From assembly GCA_964525485.1 (NCBI GenBank), contig CAZGHH010000011.1:1-26627 (forward strand): 26,627 nucleotides of DNA, in the 5' to 3' direction. The DNA is from DAONBD01 sp964525485 (lineage in GTDB: Bacteria; Patescibacteriota; Gracilibacteria; UBA1369; LOWO2-01-FULL-3). The notes under the pieces were generated by a model. That model saw only the letters and a list, made by a program, of their open reading frames with translations, had not been told where the DNA came from and searched no databases. The position numbers were made by a program, and so were the translations under genes. Below are positions 7,264 through 15,039 of the stretch, piece by piece; position 1 is the stretch's first letter, and each line of letters begins with the position of its first letter.

Positions 7264-8631
7264 TTAAAAGGATGTTGTTTGACTTTCTCTATAATCAAGA
7301 ATTACATCTCCGGCTCTTTCATATTTTAAAGTTAATCCGAGAGTGGAGCTATAGTAATAATCTATAGGTCCTGTGCCAACTCCAATCGCATCTGTGAATA
7401 TAATAACCTTGTCAGGTAGAGAATCAATCAAATCTTTCCCTTTGCCCTCGACCAAAACATTCTTGAAAATGTTGCTCTTTATAGAGGTGTAATCTTTTCC
7501 ATCGGAAATTTTAATCGCTCTATAATTCAAAGTTTTAAGCAGCGCATCAAGAAATTTTCTATTTTGCTCGGCAAGGATTCCGGTTCCGTTTTGAGTGTAA
7601 ATCGTAAGAACTTTTTTATTAAAATCTCCAGTGTTGATATAAACATACTGATCCACAATGTAATCGTCTTCATAAGAAACTCTCAATGCCGAGAAATTAT
7701 CAACTTTCACTTCATCAAAATCCGCATCAGGGAATATGGTTTTGATATTTGAAAAATACTGAAATTGGTTCAATCCCTCGGGATTTGAGTCCAACGCAAC
7801 CACAAATTTAGCGGTATTTGGATATACTCGTTCAGGGAATGATTGGAAATAACCGGAGTCACTTTTCCAAAAACTTACACCTTCCCCTTCGTCAAATAAA
7901 TACTTTAATATTTGCCAATTCTTTGGATATTTAACCTCAAAAGGCAAAACGTCCGACTCATAATCAGTCCACAATTCATAGAAAGGAAATTCTTTCCAAT
8001 TACTTTCTTTAACAATCAAAAATCTATACATCAAATCAGAAAACCTGCCTCTATTTAAGGCGGAAGAAATATCAGCACGTCCGTTATCATCCATCATCAC
8101 TATGCTTTTATCCTTCGCGAATTTAGCATAGCCAGCAAACCAATCCGTGGCTTTCACATCAGAAAAAGGAGCAGTGTCAGAGTCGCTTAATTTAGGCACA
8201 TCAACGCCGTAAGCTCTACACAAAATTGCAAGAGTCTCAGCTAGACTGATGGTATCGGTTGGCCTAAAAGTCCCGGCTCCATCACCAGTGACAATCCCGG
8301 CTTTTTTTGCAGCCATCACATAAGGATAAAACCAATCCGTAGTTTTTACATCCTTAAAAGAATCCGAAAAATTTGCAGTAATATTTAACCCCAAAGACGC
8401 AACTATAATCTTCACAACTTCAGCGCGATTGATGGAAATTTCAGGCTTATAAGTAGAGTCCGAATAACCATTAATATAGGATTTTGATTTCAAATATTTA
8501 ATAGCGGTAATGTATTCATGATCGTCAGGGACATCCGAAAAAACAGCAGCTAAAGCTGTTCCGGAAATTACGAATACGCTTAATAACAAAGCGCTAAAGC
8601 TTAAAAACAATTTGAGGGTAAATTTTTTCAT
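7264..8631 (-). CDS. Secreted protein with three SLH domains and a C-terminal PsbP-like region
   Basis: The N-terminus has a signal peptide (about 1-28, hydrophobic core LFLSFSALLLSVFVISG, cleavage near ALA). Three S-layer homology domains follow: FSDVPDDHEY to NRAEVVKII (about 31-76), FKDVKTTDWF to ISLAETLAIL (about 92-138) and FSDVKATDWF to NRGRFSDLMY (about 157-203). SLH domains anchor proteins to secondary cell-wall polymers. The last 235 or so residues (VLPFEVKYPKNWQI onward, with several mixed beta/alpha patches) resemble PsbP-like or lipoprotein-type domains; that is a soft call. It lies 25 bases after hisS. No Shine-Dalgarno is seen. A second, broken SLH gene is at 20911. Confidence 0.85.
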   Translation of the reverse strand: MKKFTLKLFLSFSALLLSVFVISGTALAAVFSDVPDDHEYITAIKYLKSKSYINGYSDSTYKPEISINRAEVVKIIVASLGLNITANFSDSFKDVKTTDWFYPYVMAAKKAGIVTGDGAGTFRPTDTISLAETLAILCRAYGVDVPKLSDSDTAPFSDVKATDWFAGYAKFAKDKSIVMMDDNGRADISSALNRGRFSDLMYRFLIVKESNWKEFPFYELWTDYESDVLPFEVKYPKNWQILKYLFDEGEGVSFWKSDSGYFQSFPERVYPNTAKFVVALDSNPEGLNQFQYFSNIKTIFPDADFDEVKVDNFSALRVSYEDDYIVDQYVYINTGDFNKKVLTIYTQNGTGILAEQNRKFLDALLKTLNYRAIKISDGKDYTSIKSNIFKNVLVEGKGKDLIDSLPDKVIIFTDAIGVGTGPIDYYYSSTLGLTLKYERAGDVILDYRESQTTSF

Positions 8632-8656
8632 AGGATATTTATTTGTGAGAGTTCTT

Positions 8657-10012
8657 TTAACCGTAAACTATTTCCCCGGGAGAATATTTATCGAGAGATT
8701 TTTCTCCGAGTTTCTTTTTTAAAGCAGGGATAACTTGATTTAATTTAACGGTTTCTTGTGTTCCCTTAGCCATATTTCTGATGATAGCGGTACCTTCACG
8801 TACTTCGGTAATCCCCATTATAACTGTGTATGGAGCGCCAAATTTATCCGCCAAGCTTAGCTGTTTTCTGATAGCCCCTTCGCCAAGAGCACCCATAGTT
8901 TTAATGCCTTCATTTCTCATTTGTTGGATCAATGGAAGACATTTTCTTTTGGCCTCTTTGCCAAGCTGTGCAACGAAAACATGGATATCATCCTTTGAAG
9001 GAACTTGAACTTTTTCAATCTTCATATTGGCTATCATCCTTTCAATTCCACACGCATATCCAACGGCCGGAGTAGGCTTACCGCCAAGCAATTCAACAAG
9101 TCCGTCATATCGTCCACCTCCACCGATTGCATTCTGCGCACCACTCGTTTTGTCCCAGAATTCGAACACGGTTTTTGTATAATAATCTAATCCGCGAACC
9201 AATTTTGGATTTTCAACATACGCAATTCCCATTTCATCCAAATAACCCTTTAATTCTTCATGGAATTCACGGGATTCTTTGTCCAAATAATCAGCCATTT
9301 TAGGCGCAAGGTCAGCCAAAATTTTGCAATCTTCTTGTTTGCAGTCGAGTAGTCTCATAGGGTTTTTCCCAAGTCTAATTTTGCAATCTTCACAGAGAGA
9401 TCTTTCTTTTCCGACATAATAATCCTGCAATACTTGCATGTATTCTTTTCTCGACTCAGCGGTACCAATATTGTTGATTTGAAGTGTGAAAATATGATCA
9501 ATTCCAAGGTCTTTGTTGATCTGATCAGCAAGCTGAATAACTTGAGCATCAAGAGCTGCATCACTAACTCCAAGTACCTCAAGACCGACCTGCCAAAATT
9601 GTCGATAACGACCTTTTTGTGGACGGTCGTATCGGAAGTGCGGTTCGATATAATAAAGCTCCACAGGCTGTGGTAATTCTTGCATACCGTGCTGGATATA
9701 AGAGCGCACAACTCCTGCTGTACTCTCAGGCTTCAAAGTCAAACTTCGTCCTTTCTTATCTTGAAAAGTATACATTTCTTTTGACACGATATCCGTTTCA
9801 TCTCCGATAGCTCTTTTGAAAACTTCTGTGAATTCAAAAATAGGAGTAGTAATTCTGCGGAAACCGGCCTGTCTACATCGATGTCTTACTACTTTTTTTA
9901 TGAACGTGTAATACTCCTGATCTCTAGGCAAAATATCATGCACGCCTTTTGGTGTTTGAAAAGGTGGTTTTTGCAAGATAACTTCGTCGTCATTGTTGTT
10001 TTGGTCGGCCAT
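8657..10012 (-). CDS. hisS: Histidyl-tRNA synthetase
   Basis: This class II enzyme charges tRNA-His. Visible signatures are TPKGVHDILP near the N-terminus, motif 2 in EPHFRYDRPQKGRYRQFWQ, and the histidine-specific LVRGLDYYTKTVFEF. Motif 3 lies in the GGGGRYDGL to YACGIERM region, and the C-terminal anticodon-binding domain starts around residue 350. The 451-aa length is normal. The N-terminal stretch MADQNNNDDEV is a short polar extension before the conserved part. The predicted promoter lies just beyond the tsaD stop, giving a leader of about 33 bases. The SLH gene follows 25 bases later. Confidence 0.97.
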   Translation of the reverse strand: MADQNNNDDEVILQKPPFQTPKGVHDILPRDQEYYTFIKKVVRHRCRQAGFRRITTPIFEFTEVFKRAIGDETDIVSKEMYTFQDKKGRSLTLKPESTAGVVRSYIQHGMQELPQPVELYYIEPHFRYDRPQKGRYRQFWQVGLEVLGVSDAALDAQVIQLADQINKDLGIDHIFTLQINNIGTAESRKEYMQVLQDYYVGKERSLCEDCKIRLGKNPMRLLDCKQEDCKILADLAPKMADYLDKESREFHEELKGYLDEMGIAYVENPKLVRGLDYYTKTVFEFWDKTSGAQNAIGGGGRYDGLVELLGGKPTPAVGYACGIERMIANMKIEKVQVPSKDDIHVFVAQLGKEAKRKCLPLIQQMRNEGIKTMGALGEGAIRKQLSLADKFGAPYTVIMGITEVREGTAIIRNMAKGTQETVKLNQVIPALKKKLGEKSLDKYSPGEIVYG

Positions 10013-10051
10013 GATGGAATAAGATTAATTTGTATAATTAACGTGACCTAC

Positions 10052-10079
10052 ATTCTACCCTGTTTTACAGATAATTCAA
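10052..10079 (-). promoter_or_regulatory. Candidate hisS promoter
   Basis: The minus strand reads TTGAAT (10074-10079), 16 bp, TAGAAT (10052-10057), directly after the tsaD stop at 10087. The start would be near 10045. A TATAAT on the plus strand at 10032-10037 has no gene downstream and is probably chance. Confidence 0.5.
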
Positions 10080-10086
10080 GTTTGCC

Positions 10087-11223
10087 TCAAAATAGATCAA
10101 AACTCGTAGTCGGAGTGATATTTGAAGGGGATTTGAATGCTTTCGGATTTTTCATGTAAATGTAATATCCGGCACTAGCAATCATAGCTGCATTATCTGT
10201 GCAGAAAGCCAAACTTTTTGGATAACAAATTTCTACATCATTTATTTCACCGGCTTTTTTTAGATTTTCAACTTTCTGAGAAATTATTTCACGTAGCCTG
10301 GTATTTGCCGAGACTCCACCAGCAAGATGTAATTGTTTTATATTTTTTCCGGCGCTTTTTAATGTGAGATACGCCTGTAATAATTTTTCTGTTAAAACAT
10401 CTACAACAGCTTCCTGAAATGAAGCCGCCATATCACTTTTAAATTGTTCGGGAAGTTTTGATGAAATAGCTTCATAATTATTTAATTCTTCATCAGGAAA
10501 ATTTTCTCTTATGTATTCTTTGACATCGGTTAATACAGCAGTTTTTAATCCGGAAAAACTAAAATCCAAACTTCCTGTCTCAAGAAACGATCGAGGTAAA
10601 TCAAAAGCGTTTTTATTGCCATTTTCAGCAGCTTTGGAAATTTTTGGACCTCCCGGATAACCAAGGCCAAGTATTCGCGCAACTTTATCGAAAGCCTCTC
10701 CAGCCGCATCATCACGCGTTTCCCCAAGGATTTGGAATTCATTGTGGTCCGTCATTAACAGGATTTCGTTATGCCCGCCGGAAACAGTCAAAACCAAAAT
10801 AGGGAATTCAATATTTGGTTCTTCAGCCTCCACAGGCTTACCATCGTTCATCATCGGACTGAGAAAATTTGCATAAACATGACCCGTGACATGATGAACT
10901 GGAATCAGAATTTTATTTTTTAAATACGAAATAACAGATGCTGTCTCAGTTCCGATAATTAAAGAGCTTATAAGGCCGGGACCTTTTGTAATAGCGATAG
11001 CGTCAAGATCATCCAAAGTTAAATTGGCTTTGGAAAGACATTCGTCGAGTACCGGAGTGACTTTTAAAACATGTTCTCTGGCCGCAACTTCAGGTACGAC
11101 TCCGCCGGTTTTTGCGTGTAAATCAATTTGCGAATAGATGACATTAGACAAAACTCTGTAACCGTCTTCGACGATCGCGCAAGATGTTTCATCACATGAT
11201 GTTTCAATTCCAAGTATTTTCAT
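10087..11223 (-). CDS. tsaD: tRNA N6-adenosine threonylcarbamoyltransferase TsaD
   Basis: TsaD performs the last step of t6A37 synthesis in tRNAs reading ANN codons, together with TsaB and TsaE (not in this window). Motifs include GIETSCDETSCAIV (4-17), GVVPEVAAREH, the metal-binding HHVTGHVYANF, TVSGGHNE, DFSFSGLKTAV and LAGGVSANTRLR. At 378 aa it is longer than the usual 340 or so; part of the excess is a polar insertion after YANFL (about residues 119-138). A TAGAAT box ends seven bases before the ATG, so the message is predicted to be leaderless. With miaA, the window therefore holds enzymes for both main A37 modifications. Confidence 0.96.
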   Translation of the reverse strand: MKILGIETSCDETSCAIVEDGYRVLSNVIYSQIDLHAKTGGVVPEVAAREHVLKVTPVLDECLSKANLTLDDLDAIAITKGPGLISSLIIGTETASVISYLKNKILIPVHHVTGHVYANFLSPMMNDGKPVEAEEPNIEFPILVLTVSGGHNEILLMTDHNEFQILGETRDDAAGEAFDKVARILGLGYPGGPKISKAAENGNKNAFDLPRSFLETGSLDFSFSGLKTAVLTDVKEYIRENFPDEELNNYEAISSKLPEQFKSDMAASFQEAVVDVLTEKLLQAYLTLKSAGKNIKQLHLAGGVSANTRLREIISQKVENLKKAGEINDVEICYPKSLAFCTDNAAMIASAGYYIYMKNPKAFKSPSNITPTTSFDLF

Positions 11224-11230
11224 GGCTCGG

Positions 11231-11259
11231 ATTCTAATCTAAATTCAAAAATATGTAAA
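11231..11259 (-). promoter_or_regulatory. tsaD promoter (predicted leaderless transcript)
   Basis: The minus strand reads TTTACA (11254-11259), 17 bp, TAGAAT (11231-11236). Seven bases then separate the -10 box from the ATG at 11223, so transcription should begin at or within a base of the start codon. It interleaves with the cca promoter on the other strand. Confidence 0.65.
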
Positions 11260-11272
11260 AATATGATATAAT
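11244..11272 (+). promoter_or_regulatory. cca promoter (predicted leaderless transcript)
   Basis: TTCAAA (11244-11249), 17 bp, TATAAT (11267-11272). Six bases later the GTG start codon begins at 11279, exactly where transcription should start. The promoter shares about 16 bp (11244-11259) with the divergent tsaD promoter. Confidence 0.65.
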
Positions 11273-11278
11273 TAACAG

Positions 11279-12622
11279 GTGAAATCAACTTCAATCCAAA
11301 TAATAGAAATTCTGCGAAAAGCAGGCTTTGACGCTTACATGGCCGGTGGTTGTGTTCGCGATATGCTGCGTGGAGTTGAACCAAAAGATATTGATATAGT
11401 TACGAGTGCAAAACCGAATGAAATAGAAGATTTACTAGAACATACTATCCCGATCGGTAAGGAATTTGGCGTAATACTTACGGTGAAAAACGGTTATAAA
11501 TTTGAAGTTGCGACATTCCGAAGTGATTCGGGGTACAGTGACGGACGTCGTCCGGACGCGATCGAATTTACTAATGCAAAGGAAGACGCACTTCGCAGAG
11601 ACTTCACAATAAATGCGCTTTTTTATGATCCGATTGAAGAAAAAATACATGATTTTGTTGGTGGAGAAAAAGACCTCAACGAACGTTTGATCCGATTTAT
11701 TGGTGAGCCTAATGACCGAATAAAAGAGGATCATTTAAGGATGCTTCGTGCGGTAAGATTTAAAAATAATTTTGGATTTCAATATCATCCGGACACATAC
11801 AACGCGATAAAAAAACACTCAAATTTAATAGCAAGAATTTCAAAAGAAAGAATACGTGACGAGCTAAATAAAATGATGATGGGAGAAAATGCTGAGCAAG
11901 GATTTGAAGAGCTTTTTGAATTGGGACTTTTGGATCATATTGCTCCGGAAATAGTGAAAATGAAAGGTGTCGGCCAACCGTCGATCTATCATCACGAGGG
12001 GGATGTATGGGATCACGCCAAACTCTCATTGAAAAATCTAACTTCCGAGGAGGCAGACCCTGATCCACTTCCGGAAATAATTTCACTGAATCTCCGCTGG
12101 GCGACATTCCTTCACGACATTGGTAAGCCGGATACATTCAAATACGAAGGCGACCGAATTCGTTTTGACGGACATGATCGAAAAGGAGCAGAAATCGCTC
12201 AAAAACTTCTTCGCAGATTAAAATTTTCCAGAAAAGATATCGAACGAATTTCATGGTTGATAGAACATCACATGATGGTCGTGCCGCTCATGACAATGCC
12301 ACAAAAACGTCAACGACACTGGTTTTTATTAGACGGATTCCCTGAACTTTTAGAGGTTTATCGGGCAGATGCACTTGGTATTGATCCTCCGGATTTATCC
12401 GCATACGATATATTGAAAAAACTTTATCGCAGTGAAATCGCAAAATTAAAATTAATGCCAAAAACACTTTTGACCGGAGATGAAATTATGGAAATTTTAG
12501 ACATTCCACCCAGCGAAAAAGTTGGTGAAATTTTAGCTGACATTCGCGAAAAACAACTTGAAGGCACATTGAAAACTCCAGACGACGCAAAAGCATATTT
12601 AAAAAATCTTAAGCAGCCATAG
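11279..12622 (+). CDS. cca: CCA tRNA nucleotidyltransferase with HD domain
   Basis: This enzyme adds or repairs the 3' CCA of tRNA. The nucleotidyltransferase head has AGGCVRDMLRG (22-32) with the DID metal motif (37-39). RRDFTINALFYDP, GEPNDRIKEDHLRMLRAVRF (the neck region) and a C-terminal HD domain (HHEGDVWDH, FLHDIGKP, IEHHMM) follow. The 447-aa length is normal. The GTG start is chosen because the next Met (residue 21) lies inside the first motif. It has no leader at all if the predicted promoter is right. The 3' end overlaps the opposing HExxH gene by 14 bases. Both tRNA genes here already encode CCA, so in this organism the enzyme may mostly repair. Confidence 0.95.
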   Translation: MKSTSIQIIEILRKAGFDAYMAGGCVRDMLRGVEPKDIDIVTSAKPNEIEDLLEHTIPIGKEFGVILTVKNGYKFEVATFRSDSGYSDGRRPDAIEFTNAKEDALRRDFTINALFYDPIEEKIHDFVGGEKDLNERLIRFIGEPNDRIKEDHLRMLRAVRFKNNFGFQYHPDTYNAIKKHSNLIARISKERIRDELNKMMMGENAEQGFEELFELGLLDHIAPEIVKMKGVGQPSIYHHEGDVWDHAKLSLKNLTSEEADPDPLPEIISLNLRWATFLHDIGKPDTFKYEGDRIRFDGHDRKGAEIAQKLLRRLKFSRKDIERISWLIEHHMMVVPLMTMPQKRQRHWFLLDGFPELLEVYRADALGIDPPDLSAYDILKKLYRSEIAKLKLMPKTLLTGDEIMEILDIPPSEKVGEILADIREKQLEGTLKTPDDAKAYLKNLKQP

Positions 12623-13466
12623 CATAAGACTGTTCAACTTCGCCTTCTGAGTCTTCATAGTCATGTGTTCCAGAGGCTTTTTTTATCATCTCATTATCCA
12701 CAGCCAACGCACCTTCTTTATCAACTTTTAATCTGGGAAAAGCCAATTGAAAAATTTTCAAAGAGACCTCGGGATTTTGAACGACTTTATCCGGATGTTT
12801 TGCTCCGTAAGCGGTAGCAAATTCTTCAAAGAAAATATCATACTGACCGGTTGAATAAAGTTCTATTGCTCTTAGAACGCCTTTCTTTTTATCTCCACCT
12901 CCAAGTATATCGGTAACAACAGCGGTATTATAGACTTCATCTTCATAATCCTCTGTCCCGGTTCCGGTCACGATTTGTGCATACTTATCGGTCAAGCCCT
13001 CATGATCCAAATTGAATTTTGTATGAGTTAATTCGTGGGCTAGAGTTTGTTTGCGAATCTCTGTGAATTGATCTTCTGTAAAAGCTTTATTATTAAATAA
13101 ACACGGATCGAGATATTGAAACCCGTCCTCTTCTTTCCCGATTTCTCCATCTGATAATTTTTTAATTCGCACTTTGCTCGTATCTACAGTGAAATGCCTA
13201 GAAAGAAAAAGTAATTCCATATCAATTATTTCAGCTTTTCTTTGAGCATCGGGATCAGAAGACGTTTTAAGAGTTTCAATAAAATCTTTTAATGTTCCCT
13301 CGAAAGTAGGTTTTTTTGTAGCTCGATGCGGTGTATCACTCATGATATCACTTACATTTGAATGAGTGTCCAAGGCTATATCATTCATATCGGGCCACCC
13401 CATTTCCTGAGGGGCTTCCCACGGCATTACTGGATGTGTTTCTACAAAATTATTTCCACCAACCAT
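12609..13466 (-). CDS. Unknown protein with HExxH metallopeptidase signature
   Basis: This is a 285-aa protein with no signal peptide or membrane segment, so probably cytoplasmic. LAHELTHTKF gives HExxH at 144-148, and HEGLTDKYA follows with Glu156 eight residues after the second His. This fits the gluzincin pattern HExxH...E with an EGLT(D/E) motif, so zinc-dependent peptidase activity is plausible. The first 50 residues are polar and probably flexible. The last residues, SYAMAA, resemble the end of an ssrA degradation tag. It converges on cca with a 14-base overlap, and its promoter lies back to back with that of the small operon at 13581. I recognise no named family, and the peptidase role is inference from the motif. 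Confidence 0.7.
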   Translation of the reverse strand: MVGGNNFVETHPVMPWEAPQEMGWPDMNDIALDTHSNVSDIMSDTPHRATKKPTFEGTLKDFIETLKTSSDPDAQRKAEIIDMELLFLSRHFTVDTSKVRIKKLSDGEIGKEEDGFQYLDPCLFNNKAFTEDQFTEIRKQTLAHELTHTKFNLDHEGLTDKYAQIVTGTGTEDYEDEVYNTAVVTDILGGGDKKKGVLRAIELYSTGQYDIFFEEFATAYGAKHPDKVVQNPEVSLKIFQLAFPRLKVDKEGALAVDNEMIKKASGTHDYEDSEGEVEQSYAMAA

Positions 13467-13499
13467 TTTTTACTTAATTAAATTTAAATTTATCTATGA

Positions 13500-13528
13500 A
13501 TTATACCACGAAATTCGATAATTAACAA
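13500..13528 (-). promoter_or_regulatory. Promoter of the HExxH gene
   Basis: The minus strand reads TTGTTA (13523-13528), 17 bp, TATAAT (13500-13505). The leader to the ATG at 13466 is about 27 bases and very A/T-rich. Confidence 0.6.
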
Positions 13529-13580
13529 CGAAGCCAGAAAGGATTAACAATCTTAGAATAATCCATGGCCGGAATGAAGT

Positions 13581-13608
13581 TTGACAGTTTAAGGTAATAT
13601 GATATTAT
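13581..13608 (+). promoter_or_regulatory. Promoter of the small unknown operon
   Basis: TTGACA (13581-13586), 16 bp, TATTAT (13603-13608). Transcription would start near 13615. Just downstream, attgcacaaa and attgtacaaa (13621 and 13632) form an imperfect direct repeat that could be an operator. Confidence 0.65.
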
Positions 13609-13632
13609 TGCGATCTTAACATTGCACAAACA

Positions 13633-13773
13633 TTGTACAAAATAGACGAAAAAGGTATTGGAATTTTTGCGTCAGATGAGGTATATACTAAAAATGTCAG
13701 TAGTCGCGATAAAAACGAAGTCAGAAAATCAATCTTTAGTAAACTTTGGAACGAATATAATCAGATAATATAA
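13633..13773 (+). CDS. Candidate small protein (46 aa, TTG start)
   Basis: One frame is open from the -10 box to a TAA at 13771. From the TTG at 13633 it encodes 46 residues beginning LYKIDEKGIGIFASDEVY and ending SKLWNEYNQII, a soluble, protein-like composition with no low-complexity bias. The frame also runs upstream to an ATT at 13621, another possible start. It lies 10 bases before the next gene and behind a good promoter, so the pair looks like an operon. There is no ATG and no Shine-Dalgarno, and I recognise no family. It could instead be the decayed end of an older gene. Confidence 0.4.
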   Translation: MYKIDEKGIGIFASDEVYTKNVSSRDKNEVRKSIFSKLWNEYNQII

Positions 13774-13783
13774 CCAAAGAAAG

Positions 13784-14137
13784 ATGGATCACATAAAACG
13801 CCATATAGGACGACCACTCGATGGAACGGAAGAAGAGGTTATTATCAATAAGGATGGATCATTTTGTGGTAGATATTGCGTACCTTTGAGAAAAAGAGCA
13901 GGTATGGACCCATGTCCAAAACATGTCAGTATAACAATTATTAACGGTACGGAAACAAGATATGTTATGGAAGTGGTAGATCATATTAAAACAAAAGTGA
14001 TTGGAACTCTGGAATCGATGGAATCAACTGCGGTGGGATATAAATTTCGGCCAACATTATTCTCAAATCCGGAAGATATTACAAATCTTGAAAATACCCA
14101 TGACACCATGGCGGCTGAAATGGCGGCTGAAATTTGA
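13784..14137 (+). CDS. Hypothetical protein (117 aa)
   Basis: I do not recognise the family. The protein is soluble with no signal peptide. It has a basic start (MDHIKRHIGRPLDGTEEEV), a central beta-rich part, and Cys at 28, 32 and 44 with His47 (FCGRYC, DPCPKH), which could bind a metal. The C-terminus contains an in-frame repeat MAAEMAAEI from two 12-base DNA copies. It is the second gene behind the 13581 promoter and ends 14 bases before the opposing LCP gene. It ends in TGA, which supports the standard use of this stop. Confidence 0.6.
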   Translation: MDHIKRHIGRPLDGTEEEVIINKDGSFCGRYCVPLRKRAGMDPCPKHVSITIINGTETRYVMEVVDHIKTKVIGTLESMESTAVGYKFRPTLFSNPEDITNLENTHDTMAAEMAAEI

Positions 14138-14151
14138 AACCGAGTAGTCAT

Positions 14152-15039
14152 TCAGTAATCCAGTCCGGGCCCGTCAAAATTTTGCCTGAAATACCATTTT
14201 ATCAAATTCCAATTATTATCTTTTGGAAGCAAAGTATAAGCATCCAAAGAGTTTTGGCAGTCAGGTTTTTCAGTGCCGGTATTCTCAGCCTCTGCAATCA
14301 AGGTTTCACACTGTTCCTTCGTCGTGTAAGGAGGGACATATAATATATTTCCACTGCTTATTACATTATTTGAAGCAATTTTGAAGTTTTGATATTTGAA
14401 ATAATATCTAACAGCTTCTGTGATGGAGATATTTGTTTCCGTTTTTGAAAGCACGGTTTTTAAAATATTATATATGGTCGTAGCATCTCCAAAGCCTAGA
14501 TTTTTTGCTTTTAATTGTATGGCTTCTATAATTTTTTGTTGCCTTTGAGCACGTGAAAAATCAGATGATGTATGTCTACTTCTTGCTATGCGCAAAGTTT
14601 GGCGTCCATTAAAATGATAATCCCCCGGAGTGTAACTGAGAGTACTCCAAACGCCATCGTCAAAAGTTTTATAAGTCGGGTCTACAAGAGCCTCATCCAA
14701 ATGAACATCGATTCCTCCGATTAAATCAATTACATCTATAAAGGCATACATGTCGATAACCACATATTTATCAACTTTGTATCCAGTTATTTCCTCAAGA
14801 GTATCTGAAAACTGATTCATCCCATAAAGGTATGGATAGCTGTTAAGTTTTCTACCATTAAAATAAAGATCTCTTGGGATTGAAATCAAATTGGCGGTTT
14901 TTTCATCTTCATTTAAATGCGCAAAAATCATAGTGTCGACCAAATCTCCATTTTTCCCGCCGATCAAAATATTAAAAGAATTCCCACTTTTTTGAGGGAG
15001 CTGAGAATCATCAGGAATCGATTCAGGTAAATCTAGAGT
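14152..15039 (-). CDS. LytR-CpsA-Psr (LCP) domain, downstream part of a frame-split gene
   Basis: LCP enzymes attach glycopolymers such as teichoic acid or capsule to peptidoglycan outside the membrane. The domain shows NILIGGKNGDLVDTMIF, SIPRDL (with the catalytic-site Arg), LIGGIDVHLDEAL and RIARSRHTSSDFSRAQRQQ, the Arg/Asp cluster that binds the polyprenyl phosphate. The first strand NILIGG lies upstream of the only usable start (TTG at 14967), and no ATG exists in this frame above it. The frame continues up to the A9 run at 15039-15047, where a -1 shift joins it to the 427-aa membrane-anchored frame. Joined, they make one protein of about 721 aa. Alone, this part would lack a membrane anchor and a complete fold. 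Confidence 0.85.
   Translation of the reverse strand, partial: TLDLPESIPDDSQLPQKSGNSFNILIGGKNGDLVDTMIFAHLNEDEKTANLISIPRDLYFNGRKLNSYPYLYGMNQFSDTLEEITGYKVDKYVVIDMYAFIDVIDLIGGIDVHLDEALVDPTYKTFDDGVWSTLSYTPGDYHFNGRQTLRIARSRHTSSDFSRAQRQQKIIEAIQLKAKNLGFGDATTIYNILKTVLSKTETNISITEAVRYYFKYQNFKIASNNVISSGNILYVPPYTTKEQCETLIAEAENTGTEKPDCQNSLDAYTLLPKDNNWNLIKWYFRQNFDGPGLDY

Noticed and set aside
9355..9711. 118-aa minus-strand frame inside hisS
   Set aside because: It lies wholly within the hisS coding sequence in another frame; no family features.
10029..10038. TATAAT box on the plus strand between hisS and tsaD
   Set aside because: No plus-strand gene lies downstream, and the region is A/T-rich, so it is probably chance.
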